NCBI GenBank assembly: GCA_018823795.1
Contig: JAHJGZ010000174.1
Span: 1-33,044, forward strand
Length of the DNA: 33,044 nt
Source: Candidatus Omnitrophota bacterium
Lineage (GTDB): Bacteria > Omnitrophota > Omnitrophia > JAHJGZ01
Reading direction: 5' to 3'
Positions 14,561-22,589 of this stretch are shown piece after piece; positions within the stretch are counted from its first letter, which is position 1, and each line of letters starts with the position of its first letter. A model generated the notes under the pieces. That model had not been told where the DNA came from. It did not search any database and saw only the letters and a list, made by a program, of their open reading frames with translations. Position numbers and translations under genes: made by a program.

Positions 14561-16504
14561 TTAGACAGTGGCTATGTCTTGCGAGGCTGAGAAGGATTCG
14601 GCATGTCTAATAAGAGTATCGATATCCTGATGGACAACGATTCTTACCGCGCCCGTGCTTGATTGAGAATATGGGTCAACCAGCACATCCAAGCCACCCC
14701 ACATACCGATTATCAGGTCAGCCCAGTTGCCGTAGATAAGAGCTGTGTGATTCGTGTCAATTGTTTTCGGGACCTGATTTGACACGCCGCATCTCTGTCC
14801 GCCAAGAGCGGTCATACCGTTTATGTCCGGCAGATTTTCAACGATGAATTTTGCGGCATTGGTCGCTTTGTCTGTCGTCATCAATTTGCCGATGACAAAG
14901 GCATTGGTAAGATAACCAAGCGCGCCGAAATCGGCGTCTTCGTCCGCAACGGCAGTCCACAGGTCAACGCAGTGCTGCCAAGTGAGTGTTCCGCTTGATA
15001 CAACAGCTCCGATACCTGATGTTTTCAGAATTCCTTCCGGTTCTGTTGAAGAACCAGCGCCATTTAATGCGGCAAGGTCAATAGCCGCCCTTATAGCGCG
15101 GATAAGATCGTTCTGAACAAACGGTTCAACAGCCATGGATGACTGTTTTAAGAGTTTTCTGGAGATGTCGCTATAGCCGGTGATTGTCTTGGGTGTCATT
15201 GCCAGCTGTTCAATTTTAGGTCTGCTTCTATCTGCGGCAACGCTTTCAGCTTTCCATTGGACGGTTACTGAAGCGGTTTGTTTGGGGATAGCCACATCGC
15301 CGACTAAACCCGGCAGGACAGTTGCTCCCATCTGCATTACCATTGTCCGTTTGCGTAATGCTTCTATGAAAGAGCCCACGAGTAAATTCGTGGCGATTGA
15401 ACCGGCTCCTGCATTGCCGGAAGAATCAAAGATGTCTCTCTTGTGGAGCATGACGGAATAAGGAATGAAGAACGAACCGGGTTCCCTTCCGACTAATTTG
15501 GCAACCTGGTCGGACATTTCCTTTTCCCTGCCTCCTTTTTCCCATGTTCCGGCAAGAATGGATTTTATTGCATCGGAAATTGAAAATGCTCTTGCATCCT
15601 TTTCAGGGATACCTTCTTCTTTATCTGCAGTGGTGTTGATTGGTTTTGCTTTGTAAACTTCTTTTAATACTGTTTCCTGAAAGGCTTCTCTTGTTGCTCC
15701 TTCGGCGATTGCTTTTTCTGCCAACAGTGCGCAGTTATGCTGTTTGCCGATAGTCATTATTTCTGATACTCTGGTCTGCTCGGCTTTTCTCGCTTTTTCC
15801 GACACTTCTTTTTCGTTGATTGTTACGGTTGCAACGCTTTTGGAAGCCAGTGCGTCTTTTGCTTTTGCGGCGCATCCATCAGGGCATACCCCGTTAACTA
15901 ATTCTTTTCCGCATATTTGACATTTTTCCATTGTTCGGTTCTCCTTATTTTCTTTTTCGTTATTCTCTTTTACCTGTTTGTTTCTTCCCACGCCTACCGT
16001 TGCGTCTTCCGCTATGGGAACAAAATCAACAGCCAATGGTTCCCAGTCAACAGTACGATAAACGGGTTCTTCTCCCTCTTCTTCTTTTTCCAACACCATT
16101 TTGTAGCGCTGAAAAACAACGGAGATATTTCGCTTTATTCCATCCTTTACATCCTGAAAAAGCTCTTCAGCTGCTGCGCTTTTCCCAAAGCGCACAACTG
16201 CTCTACCTCGAGCAGCGTCTATCCAAGCTTTTTGTACAACACCGCGAACATCTCCTGAAAAATGAAGCCAGCCGACAGGGGCGCCGTCATTTAATCGTCC
16301 AAGACGAACAGAGGAAGATTTATGGTCTAATATTTCCCATCCAAACCATGTCCGACCCGGAGTCTCGGAAGAAAAAGACAATTCAACAGTCCGGTTATCT
16401 TCATCGATTTTTTCTTTACTGACTTGGAATGTTAAGGAACGTTCCTGCGGCTTATCGTCAGATTGTTTTAAAATTTCCTTAATGCTTAATTTCTTAAATG
16501 GCAT
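14561..16504 (-). CDS. Prohead protease / major capsid protein in one chain
   Basis: A 647-residue fusion. Residues 20-175 resemble the U35-type prohead protease (VELSFSSETPG, GWLHFSGDVRG with His81, KRNISVVFQRY with Ser128). Residues 190-215 hold a zinc knuckle (Cys195, Cys198, Cys207, Cys211). A helical linker with charged residues (220-320) may act as a scaffold. Residues about 340-647 are an HK97-fold capsid protein (IATNLLVGSFIEALRKRTMV, TVQWKAESVAADRSRPKIEQL, ALIYGNWADLIIGMWGGLDVLVDPYS). The protease would cut itself away during maturation. The gene begins after GGAGA inside a copy of the 18-base repeat neighbourhood, 35 bases after the portal stop. Confidence 0.93.
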   Translation of the reverse strand: MPFKKLSIKEILKQSDDKPQERSLTFQVSKEKIDEDNRTVELSFSSETPGRTWFGWEILDHKSSSVRLGRLNDGAPVGWLHFSGDVRGVVQKAWIDAARGRAVVRFGKSAAAEELFQDVKDGIKRNISVVFQRYKMVLEKEEEGEEPVYRTVDWEPLAVDFVPIAEDATVGVGRNKQVKENNEKENKENRTMEKCQICGKELVNGVCPDGCAAKAKDALASKSVATVTINEKEVSEKARKAEQTRVSEIMTIGKQHNCALLAEKAIAEGATREAFQETVLKEVYKAKPINTTADKEEGIPEKDARAFSISDAIKSILAGTWEKGGREKEMSDQVAKLVGREPGSFFIPYSVMLHKRDIFDSSGNAGAGSIATNLLVGSFIEALRKRTMVMQMGATVLPGLVGDVAIPKQTASVTVQWKAESVAADRSRPKIEQLAMTPKTITGYSDISRKLLKQSSMAVEPFVQNDLIRAIRAAIDLAALNGAGSSTEPEGILKTSGIGAVVSSGTLTWQHCVDLWTAVADEDADFGALGYLTNAFVIGKLMTTDKATNAAKFIVENLPDINGMTALGGQRCGVSNQVPKTIDTNHTALIYGNWADLIIGMWGGLDVLVDPYSQSSTGAVRIVVHQDIDTLIRHAESFSASQDIATV

Positions 16505-16516
16505 TTTCGTGTCTCC

Positions 16517-16534
16517 AATATATATAATGCTCCA
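16517..16534 (-). repeat. Exact 18-base word, copy 2
   Basis: Plus-strand AATATATATAATGCTCCA directly upstream of the protease/capsid gene, whose GGAGA ribosome site follows. Shares two additional flanking bases with the copy in the large terminase gene (20 of 20). Confidence 0.6.
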
Positions 16535-16539
16535 ACTTG

Positions 16540-18042
16540 TTATTCTTCCTCATCTTTTTCTAAATTTATTACTTTTTCGAGCAGTGGCGACTTACCTTCA
16601 AAATCGAACACGAGCCCGTATTTTGCGGCAAGGTCTTTGTCCGCCTTGATTTCCGCAAAGAGTTCTTCGGTATCCATTCCGCGTTTTGCGGCTTCTTTTG
16701 TCCAGGACGTAAGTCCCGTCTTTATAGCTTCGGTAATGGCGGCAATATCTTTAAGAGGATCAACCCAATCCCAACCCCTACCCTGCCAATATGCGTCGCT
16801 AAATTTGTCGAACTTAGCTGCCGGTAAGTCTACCTGGCGTGTTAACAGCGCCATTTTCAGCCATGATTCAAAAATCGGCTCGCAGAAATGAGTTGCAAAC
16901 CATGTTTGAAGAACGCGCCATGCGTCCCGTTCCTCGAGAAGTCCCGCGCGGATAGAACTATAATTTACTTTTTCCAAGTCGCCGGTTAATGTAGAATATG
17001 CCACATCTCCGCCGGCGGATATCGCCAGCATTAACATTTTTACGAAGGTCGGAAATTGGGCAGTAGGATGTTCGGGTTTGTACATATCCAATTTCATTCC
17101 AGGGGGCAATTCGCGCATTGTCCCAGGTTCTGCCTCAATTATTACATTGCCCTGATCATCCGTATCGTCGCCTTCATATTCGTCTCCTGTTTCACTTGTC
17201 AATAATCCCATCTGAGCCGCCGCATTACGTGATGCAACAAGTTCGGCGTCTTCGTATCCATCCAACATGTGTAGCCGATGCATAGCCGTGTGAAGCCAAG
17301 GAACGCCCCGCGCCTGATTGATATGTTCCTGAATGAATAGATGTACAACCTCATTGGCAGACAAAGCCATATAATAATTTCCGTCAATGACAGTTGCCCC
17401 CGGAGTCCCCAATTTCTGTTTGATAAAATATTTAACGGGCCTGTCCCATTGGTCATATTCTATTCCCATAATAATTTTATGGCCGTTGGGGGTTTCTTCG
17501 CGATTAAGTCCGATAGGAAGAAGTGACGGGGGAATTAACTGTAATGCGAAATTAAATGGATTGTCGAAGCCGAATACTTTTCTGACAAGCGCTTCACCTT
17601 CTCTTGCGGCTGTTTTTATTGCAAGATGCTGGATATCTAAAAATGTTTGTTGGCCGGTGACAGACGCGTTTTTCGGACGGCGAGACCAATTCCAAAATGC
17701 GTCTGCTATTTTTTTGTTTGCGGCGGTATCAAGTTTTCCGTTTATGTCCTTAGATTGGGGCTGTAGAGTTAAGCCCTCGTTTCCGATGATATTGCGGTCG
17801 CAAATTTTTATGAATTTTTTTACCCAGTCATTATTATGGAATAAATCTATAGAGCGTTGGCGAAGTGTTTCTAAATCTTTTTTTATATTTTCGTTTTCTT
17901 CTCTATCTTTAACCCCACCGAGTATCCAGTCGGCATATAGTCTGCCATATTGCGCCGCATTATAACCGCGGCCGCCTTGACGTTGTTTCACGTATCCAGC
18001 GCGTTTAGCGATTCTTTCAAATAATCCTATTTTTCGTTTCAT
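16540..18042 (-). CDS. Portal protein, lambda gpB family
   Basis: A 500-residue protein with the lambda-type portal pattern: LRQRSIDLFHNNDWVKKFIKI near residue 65, IGNEGLTLQPQ, TAAREGEALVRKVFGFD, NGHKIIMGIEYDQWDRPVKYFI, LFIQEHINQARGVPWLHTAMHRL, and DVAYSTLTGDLEKVNYSSIRAGLLEERDAW near 380. The portal is a 12-subunit ring at one vertex through which DNA passes and to which terminase and tail dock. Length and order are normal. It ends in a short acidic tail (KDEEE). Confidence 0.93.
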   Translation of the reverse strand: MKRKIGLFERIAKRAGYVKQRQGGRGYNAAQYGRLYADWILGGVKDREENENIKKDLETLRQRSIDLFHNNDWVKKFIKICDRNIIGNEGLTLQPQSKDINGKLDTAANKKIADAFWNWSRRPKNASVTGQQTFLDIQHLAIKTAAREGEALVRKVFGFDNPFNFALQLIPPSLLPIGLNREETPNGHKIIMGIEYDQWDRPVKYFIKQKLGTPGATVIDGNYYMALSANEVVHLFIQEHINQARGVPWLHTAMHRLHMLDGYEDAELVASRNAAAQMGLLTSETGDEYEGDDTDDQGNVIIEAEPGTMRELPPGMKLDMYKPEHPTAQFPTFVKMLMLAISAGGDVAYSTLTGDLEKVNYSSIRAGLLEERDAWRVLQTWFATHFCEPIFESWLKMALLTRQVDLPAAKFDKFSDAYWQGRGWDWVDPLKDIAAITEAIKTGLTSWTKEAAKRGMDTEELFAEIKADKDLAAKYGLVFDFEGKSPLLEKVINLEKDEEE

Positions 18043-18593
18043 GAGAATCTGATTAAGTTGCGTTTACCGCCCAGCCCTTGCTCGATTTTTCTTGCTCTTA
18101 ATTCTTTTGCGTAAAGGCGAGCAAAATGTGCGCGTAATTTTGTTAGTTCTTCAACAGTGCGAAGGGTTATGCTCCTGCCGGCAATGGTATACGATGCCTG
18201 TTCTTTGGTGGCTGTTCCGGCAAGGACAGCATCAATACTGTCTAACGCTTTTTTTGTTTCGCTGCGAGTGTCTATTCCTTTGCCGTATGTTACGGCAGGA
18301 TTATGTAGAACGGTTATCGTGCCTTCTTCAAAGGTATAGCGTTCCAGCGTTTCCCCGGTCCCTTTGGAAACAATTGATTTCCAATTGTATTTTCCCGGAG
18401 TATACGCGGCGGATATCGTCGCAGAGATAGATACTGTATATCCGTCGCCATCCGCGGCCGCTACAACTGAAAAATCTTTTGTTGTGTTCCAGAAATAATA
18501 AGTAAGAGTCCATCCGCCGGATGCTTTATAATCGGATATTGATTTGTCCCACGTAATTGTATCGCCTGCGACAATTTCTTTAGGTTCGTTCAT
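18039..18593 (-). CDS. gpW-like head-tail joiner with an extra N-terminal domain
   Basis: A 184-residue protein. The C-terminal 75 residues (ETKKALDSIDAVLAGTATKEQ, SYTIAGRSITLRTVEELTKLR, then a basic helix) follow the gpW-type pattern, and the gene lies between terminase and portal exactly as W does in lambda. The first 105 residues form a separate beta-rich domain (IVAGDTITWDKSISDY..., WTLTYYFWNT, TPGKYNWKSIVSKG, EEGTITVL), immunoglobulin-like in feel and absent from 68-residue lambda gpW. It may be surface-exposed at the neck. The stop overlaps the portal start (ATGA). Confidence 0.75.
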   Translation of the reverse strand: MNEPKEIVAGDTITWDKSISDYKASGGWTLTYYFWNTTKDFSVVAAADGDGYTVSISATISAAYTPGKYNWKSIVSKGTGETLERYTFEEGTITVLHNPAVTYGKGIDTRSETKKALDSIDAVLAGTATKEQASYTIAGRSITLRTVEELTKLRAHFARLYAKELRARKIEQGLGGKRNLIRFS

Positions 18594-18594
18594 A

Positions 18595-20502
18595 TCACCA
18601 ATTTCTTACAAACCCGCCGGGTCTGCGGGGGGGTTTTTTCTTTTCTGTTTTCTGCTCTACTTCTTCATCTTTCTTTTCTGTTTGTTCTGCTCGCTTTGCC
18701 ATTCGTTCCGCAATCAGTTCAAGATTAGGGTTCAATATATATAATGCTCCAAGCGCATAAACTCGGCAGTCTAATGCTTCGTTTCTGGCTCTTTTTTTCA
18801 CCCAGACACGTACTTGTCGACCTCTAATAAATTTAGGGTGGGGTTTTTCGGATGTTAATTGAGAAAAGTATTCTTCATCGCGCTCAAGCGGAAAGTGCAT
18901 ATATCCGGGACCAAACTCCTGAATTTTAAGACGGGTAAAAATCACTTCTTTGGTTGTATCTGTTCCGATTGGGAATAACTTGACGCGCAATAGATTGTTT
19001 AATGATGGCCTGCCTACAACGGGCTTGCCGTGTTCGTTTGCGCCTTTTACAGCAAATACCCGGCGCGTCTGGCGCGGTTTTACAAAACTATATGCTTCTT
19101 TGGTGAAATGTCCTGCCGTATCTATGCAGGTAGAGCTAATATGAAGGCGAATACCATCCTTGTTTTGATATGTTCCAAGCAGTACGTCGTCCAATTGCTG
19201 CCATACTTCCTGTTTGGCAAGGTTTCCCCGTAAAATTCTATAATCTATATTCCAAGATTCTTCTCCTATGCCCCAGCCCACAACCTCAATTTCTAATCTG
19301 TCGTCCTGCACGTCTACTCCGGCAGTGAGAACGATTACGCCATCGGGTAATATTGTTTTTTGTTTTCCGTCTTCGGTGATTGTGGGGTATGCTTCGCGCC
19401 TGCCATATAGTAGGCCATGGCTAATACCTTCGTCATAATCTTCTTCGTATGTCTCGCCCAGCGCCGTATTTACCCAAACACGAAGTGTTAGTGGGTCTTT
19501 TTTCGCTTCTAGAAAGGATTGGACTGTCTGCTCGAATGTAACCCACGGGGAATATAATTCATTGATATGAAAGCCGGCTGTTTTAGTAAATGGCGCTTCA
19601 GCACGCCACTGACCCTTACGTAACATTAAGGGTTTGTCGGCATCGGTAATATGTTTTTGGCAGTATTCACACACAAGAACAGCAAGGGTAACATTACCAT
19701 CTTTATCTCTTTCAAATTTTATATTTTTCCAGCGCAGGAGCTGAAATTCGCCGCAATGGGGGCAAGGTACATAATACATTCGTTTATCGCTCCCGTCATA
19801 AAATTTTTCTATCCTGGAAAGCCCGCGGATGGTCGGAGTGGATGTTACAATAAGTTTTCGATTCCAAAATGTTGTTGCGCGTTTGAAGGCTAAATTAACC
19901 GGGTCGCCTTCTGTCCCTGCGGATCCTGGGTATCTGTCTATTTCATCGCACAGCACAATTCTTATTGGCCGTGCTGCGAGGGATGCTGCAGAGTTGGCGC
20001 CGGCTATTGTTATATGCCCGCCGGGAAAAACTTTGTGCATAATTGTATTGTTGCTATTCTTACTGCGCACTTCTTTGACTTTTCCTTGAAGACAAGGAGT
20101 GTCGCGAAGCATGGGAGAGAATCTATCTTTGCTCCATGCCTTGCCCAGCTCCAGGGTTGGCATAACCAACAATATCGGGCAGGGTTCTTGGTCGATATGA
20201 TATCCGACAATATTATTAAGGATTTCTGTTTTTCCGAATTGGGAACACCCCATAATCACGATTGTTTCCACTCTCGGGTCGGTGAAAGCGTCCATCATTC
20301 CACGCTGATATTCAGCGCGGGAAGTGTTCCACTTGCCGGGTTCAGCTGATGCCTCGGGGGAAAGCATACGTTTCTGGTCTGCCCATTCGGATGCCGTTAA
20401 CCGGGTCGGCGCTTTCCAACCGAGCATCGCAGCTTCAATTGTTTGGTTTACGCTTCTGCCCCACTTTGCGGGATGTTTTTTTCTTGGATTTAGGAGTAAC
20501 AT
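18595..20502 (-). CDS. Terminase large subunit, GpA family
   Basis: A 635-residue packaging motor of the lambda gpA family. It opens with the family hallmark LTASEWADQKRMLSPEASAE, then Walker A GCSQFGKT (85-92), Walker B IRIVLCDEID (180-189), motif III STPT (221-224) and a zinc ribbon with Cys247, Cys250, Cys278 and Cys281. The C-terminal nuclease section has VLTAGVDVQDD and CIDTAGHFT, the latter rich in acidic and His residues for metal-dependent DNA cutting. It pumps DNA into the prohead and cuts at cos. The segment encoding GALYIL contains an exact 18-base word also found twice elsewhere in the window. Confidence 0.95.
   Translation of the reverse strand: MLLLNPRKKHPAKWGRSVNQTIEAAMLGWKAPTRLTASEWADQKRMLSPEASAEPGKWNTSRAEYQRGMMDAFTDPRVETIVIMGCSQFGKTEILNNIVGYHIDQEPCPILLVMPTLELGKAWSKDRFSPMLRDTPCLQGKVKEVRSKNSNNTIMHKVFPGGHITIAGANSAASLAARPIRIVLCDEIDRYPGSAGTEGDPVNLAFKRATTFWNRKLIVTSTPTIRGLSRIEKFYDGSDKRMYYVPCPHCGEFQLLRWKNIKFERDKDGNVTLAVLVCEYCQKHITDADKPLMLRKGQWRAEAPFTKTAGFHINELYSPWVTFEQTVQSFLEAKKDPLTLRVWVNTALGETYEEDYDEGISHGLLYGRREAYPTITEDGKQKTILPDGVIVLTAGVDVQDDRLEIEVVGWGIGEESWNIDYRILRGNLAKQEVWQQLDDVLLGTYQNKDGIRLHISSTCIDTAGHFTKEAYSFVKPRQTRRVFAVKGANEHGKPVVGRPSLNNLLRVKLFPIGTDTTKEVIFTRLKIQEFGPGYMHFPLERDEEYFSQLTSEKPHPKFIRGRQVRVWVKKRARNEALDCRVYALGALYILNPNLELIAERMAKRAEQTEKKDEEVEQKTEKKKPPRRPGGFVRNW
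18734..18751 (-). repeat. Exact 18-base word, copy 3
   Basis: The same word inside the large terminase gene, encoding the conserved GALYIL segment. This copy is protein coding, so the others may derive from it or the word may be reused as a promoter. Confidence 0.55.
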
Positions 20503-21010
20503 TTTTTCGTTTGAGGTTAACTTTCTTTAGAAATTTTTTCTTTCGTTTTTTGGGTGATAATTTGGAAGAATTAGATAACTCATTAAGCGCTTCCCATACC
20601 ATTTTTTCGAGCACGTGTTGAGATTCGCGTTTATTGAGTCCCTCAATTAAGGGCGCGGCTTTAGTGGGAATAGATAATAACCGGCTTCGACACGCCATTA
20701 TCATCGCTTTCCACGCAGATATAACTTCGTCTTTTTCTAAAAGTTGGCCCGTTGTTTTTTCGTATTCCAATATGGCGATATCCGCCTGAACTTTTGTTAA
20801 CCGGGCACGCTCATCGGTTAAAGTAATCGAGCCCTGCCCTTGTAATAATTTTTGATAATAAGTAATCAATGCTTTGGTTGATGCAACAAAATCAATAAGC
20901 CCGTCAGCTGGCGAAGGGACCAGTCCTTCCTTCGCCAGCTGCTGATATCTCCTGACGGATATACCGTACACCGACGGACATACACTATCCAGTTTTACCG
21001 TGTTTGCCAT
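20435..21010 (-). CDS. Terminase small subunit, Nu1-like
   Basis: A 191-residue protein. The N-terminus has the winged-helix fold pattern of DNA-packaging Nu1 (YGISVRRYQQLAKEGLVPSP...GLIDFVASTKALITYYQKLL). The middle helix RARLTKVQADIAILEYEKTTGQLLEKDEV and the AWKAMIMACRSRLLSIPTKAAPLI section are typical of the family, which binds cos and recruits the large subunit. The C-terminal 45 residues are an extremely Lys/Arg-rich tail, not found in lambda Nu1, perhaps for DNA contact. Its reading frame overlaps the large subunit by 68 bases, most of which encode that tail. Confidence 0.88.
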   Translation of the reverse strand: MANTVKLDSVCPSVYGISVRRYQQLAKEGLVPSPADGLIDFVASTKALITYYQKLLQGQGSITLTDERARLTKVQADIAILEYEKTTGQLLEKDEVISAWKAMIMACRSRLLSIPTKAAPLIEGLNKRESQHVLEKMVWEALNELSNSSKLSPKKRKKKFLKKVNLKRKNVTPKSKKKTSRKVGQKRKPNN

Positions 21011-22262
21011 TCAATAATTTCCCTTTTTTACCGGTAAATTCTTCCCATCGTTTAACAATCACATCAACATACACCGGGTCCAGCTCCATCATAAAACAGC
21101 GCCGATTTAATTGTTCACACCCGATAAGCGTGGATCCCGAGCCGCCGAATACATCCAAAACAATATCGCCTTTCTTGCTGCTCTTTTTAATTGCACGTTC
21201 GGATAGTCGGACTGGTTTCTGGGTGGGGTGCAGATAATTAACCGCGTTATCTCTATGCTCATACCAGAAATCCATCAACAGCGTAAAATCATCAAAGTCA
21301 AGACTCATAACATCTTTTAAATTTCGTATTTGGGGATGACAATAATGTTTTTTCCCTTTTTTCCATCCGTATAGACAAGGCTCATAACAACCCTGATAAT
21401 CCGAACGGCGTAACGTCATACCGTTTTTAATCCATACCAATGTCTGCGACAGGCGCCATTCCGCATTTAGAAACGCTTGAGAACTAAGTCTGTAATTAAC
21501 GTTCGCAAACCACCAGTAAATACAGGCATTGTTCGCTGTGAATTTATATAGGTTTTTCAATACTTTGGAATAGAACTCAACGCAATCCTTATCAGATAAA
21601 TTATCGTCAAATACTTTCTTGTGTTTAAACTTTCCCTCGGCATAACTATTGCCACCGGCAGAAAGGTAATCTACGTTATATGGCGGATCGGTAAATATTA
21701 CACTTGCGATTTGCTGACTCATCAATTTTATAAAATCTTCTTCCTTCCTCGCGTCTCCGCACATGATGCGATGCGCTCCGAGTTGATACACGTCTCCGTA
21801 TGCTGATGTCGGTTCAATAATCTTTTCAGCTTCTTTTAATGCATCAAAATCATCTTCATTTAATTCCAACCCAAACGCCGCCTCTAATTCTTCGCTTTCA
21901 AATCCCACATATTTTAAGAGATTCCAGTCGGTCTTTTTCAAAACGTCAAAATCCCATTCGCCGGTATTCTTATTTAACCGAAGGTTTAGTTCTCTGACTT
22001 GTTTTTCGTTTAACTTTCTATCCGGAACACGCACATCAATAACGTGCTCTAACCCGAATTTTTCTACCAACTGTTGATACCTCATGTTTCCGCCTATTAC
22101 TACATTGTCCGTATTTATAATCAGCGGGTCGGCCAGATTAAATCTTGTAATACTTTCGCGCAGATCACCTTTTTGTTTCTCCGAAGCCTTTCTCGGATTG
22201 TCTTCAATAACCTTTAACACTGCTAATCTCCTTTTCTCGCTTCTCCATATAACCTTTCTCAT
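20985..22262 (-). CDS. ParB-domain / DNA adenine methyltransferase fusion
   Basis: A 425-residue protein. The N-terminal 130 residues form a ParB/sulfiredoxin-like domain (ESITRFNLADPLIIN, VVIGGNMRYQQL, ELNLRLNKNTGEWD). The rest is an N6-adenine or N4-cytosine methyltransferase with catalytic DPPY at 192-195 and the SAM-binding FGGSGST at 372-378, i.e. motif IV before motif I, the beta-class order. Such fusions commonly sit next to phage terminase genes. Likely roles are marking phage DNA against host restriction or timing packaging by methylation; no restriction partner is present. Ribosome site AGGAGGG lies 6 bases before ATG. It overlaps the small terminase gene by 26 bases. Confidence 0.92.
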   Translation of the reverse strand: MRKVIWRSEKRRLAVLKVIEDNPRKASEKQKGDLRESITRFNLADPLIINTDNVVIGGNMRYQQLVEKFGLEHVIDVRVPDRKLNEKQVRELNLRLNKNTGEWDFDVLKKTDWNLLKYVGFESEELEAAFGLELNEDDFDALKEAEKIIEPTSAYGDVYQLGAHRIMCGDARKEEDFIKLMSQQIASVIFTDPPYNVDYLSAGGNSYAEGKFKHKKVFDDNLSDKDCVEFYSKVLKNLYKFTANNACIYWWFANVNYRLSSQAFLNAEWRLSQTLVWIKNGMTLRRSDYQGCYEPCLYGWKKGKKHYCHPQIRNLKDVMSLDFDDFTLLMDFWYEHRDNAVNYLHPTQKPVRLSERAIKKSSKKGDIVLDVFGGSGSTLIGCEQLNRRCFMMELDPVYVDVIVKRWEEFTGKKGKLLNGKHGKTG

Positions 22263-22284
22263 TTTGCCCTCCTGATATAAGTTT

Positions 22285-22389
22285 GGCTATAATGGACAGT
22301 CTGCATCACAGACGTGGAGCGACTGTCCGTAGCCTAACTGCCAATACCAGTTGGGTTGTTCCCTGTTAGTAGCAGGGAACCGGTCGCTC
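22285..22389 (-). ncRNA. Compact structured RNA upstream of the methyltransferase gene
   Basis: Minus-strand pairings are unusually dense. GTTCCCTG/CAGGGAAC forms a hairpin (22358-22380). CCAACTG/CAGTTAGG forms another with one bulge (22333-22354). GGACAGTC (22328-22321) pairs with GACTGTCC (22301-22294), with GGCTA/TAGCC extending that helix (22334-22330 with 22289-22285). An inner GTCTG/CAGAC hairpin lies within. GAGCGAC (22389-22383) pairs with GTCGCTC (22323-22317) and overlaps the GGACAGTC strand, so two folds compete. The element ends about 20 bases before the AGGAGGG ribosome site of the downstream gene. A cis-regulatory leader or packaging/termination RNA is possible; it matches no riboswitch I know. 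Confidence 0.6.
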
Positions 22390-22469
22390 TAAATATTTTT
22401 TAATCTGTTATTTCCCATTCTTATTGAATTTTAAAAACCGATATGCCTTAATAGTGTTAATTTTTTCAT

Positions 22470-22575
22470 GTCCGTTTCCGTACCTTTAAACGAAACGAAA
22501 CCCCTAAGAAACCCAGCGTCTAAAAAATAACTGCACCTTGCGAGTCACCCTCAGTCTCTTGCCTGGGAAGGACCC
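22470..22575 (-). other. Candidate cos site (cosQ-like word, cosN-like core, cosB-like repeats)
   Basis: Reading the minus strand, GGGTCCTTCCCAGG (22575-22562) resembles lambda cosQ (GGGTCCTTTCCGG as I recall it). It is followed after about 11 bases by GGGTGACTCGC, which resembles GGCGACCTCGC at lambda cosN, and by an A/T run (TTATTTTTT) where lambda has CTATTTATG. Further on, GTTTC words (GGGTTTC, GGTTTCG, CGTTTCG) and an inverted CGGAAACGG recall the terminase-binding R sites of cosB (CGTTTC core). The gene order cos, then terminase small and large of the Nu1/GpA type, agrees. The exact nicks and overhang cannot be read by eye. Confidence 0.6.
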
Positions 22576-22589
22576 GTGAAATATTTTTA

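Noticed and set aside
17387-17965. 192-codon plus-strand frame inside the portal gene
   Set aside because: Antisense shadow; composition rich in Ser, Phe and Cys, as expected from the reverse of coding DNA.
22285-22389. Open frame (FPATNREQPNWYWQLGYG) through the structured element
   Set aside because: No start codon: a TAG lies directly upstream in frame. Stem pairing explains the sequence better than coding.
22285-22389. Known riboswitch or self-cleaving ribozyme
   Set aside because: No match by eye to SAM, cobalamin, glycine, c-di-GMP, hammerhead or HDV consensus cores.
22441-22475. 12-codon leader peptide (MKKLTLLRHIGF) before the structured RNA
   Set aside because: The ribosome site is weak and the position overlaps the cosB-like part; kept only as a remark in the structured RNA finding.
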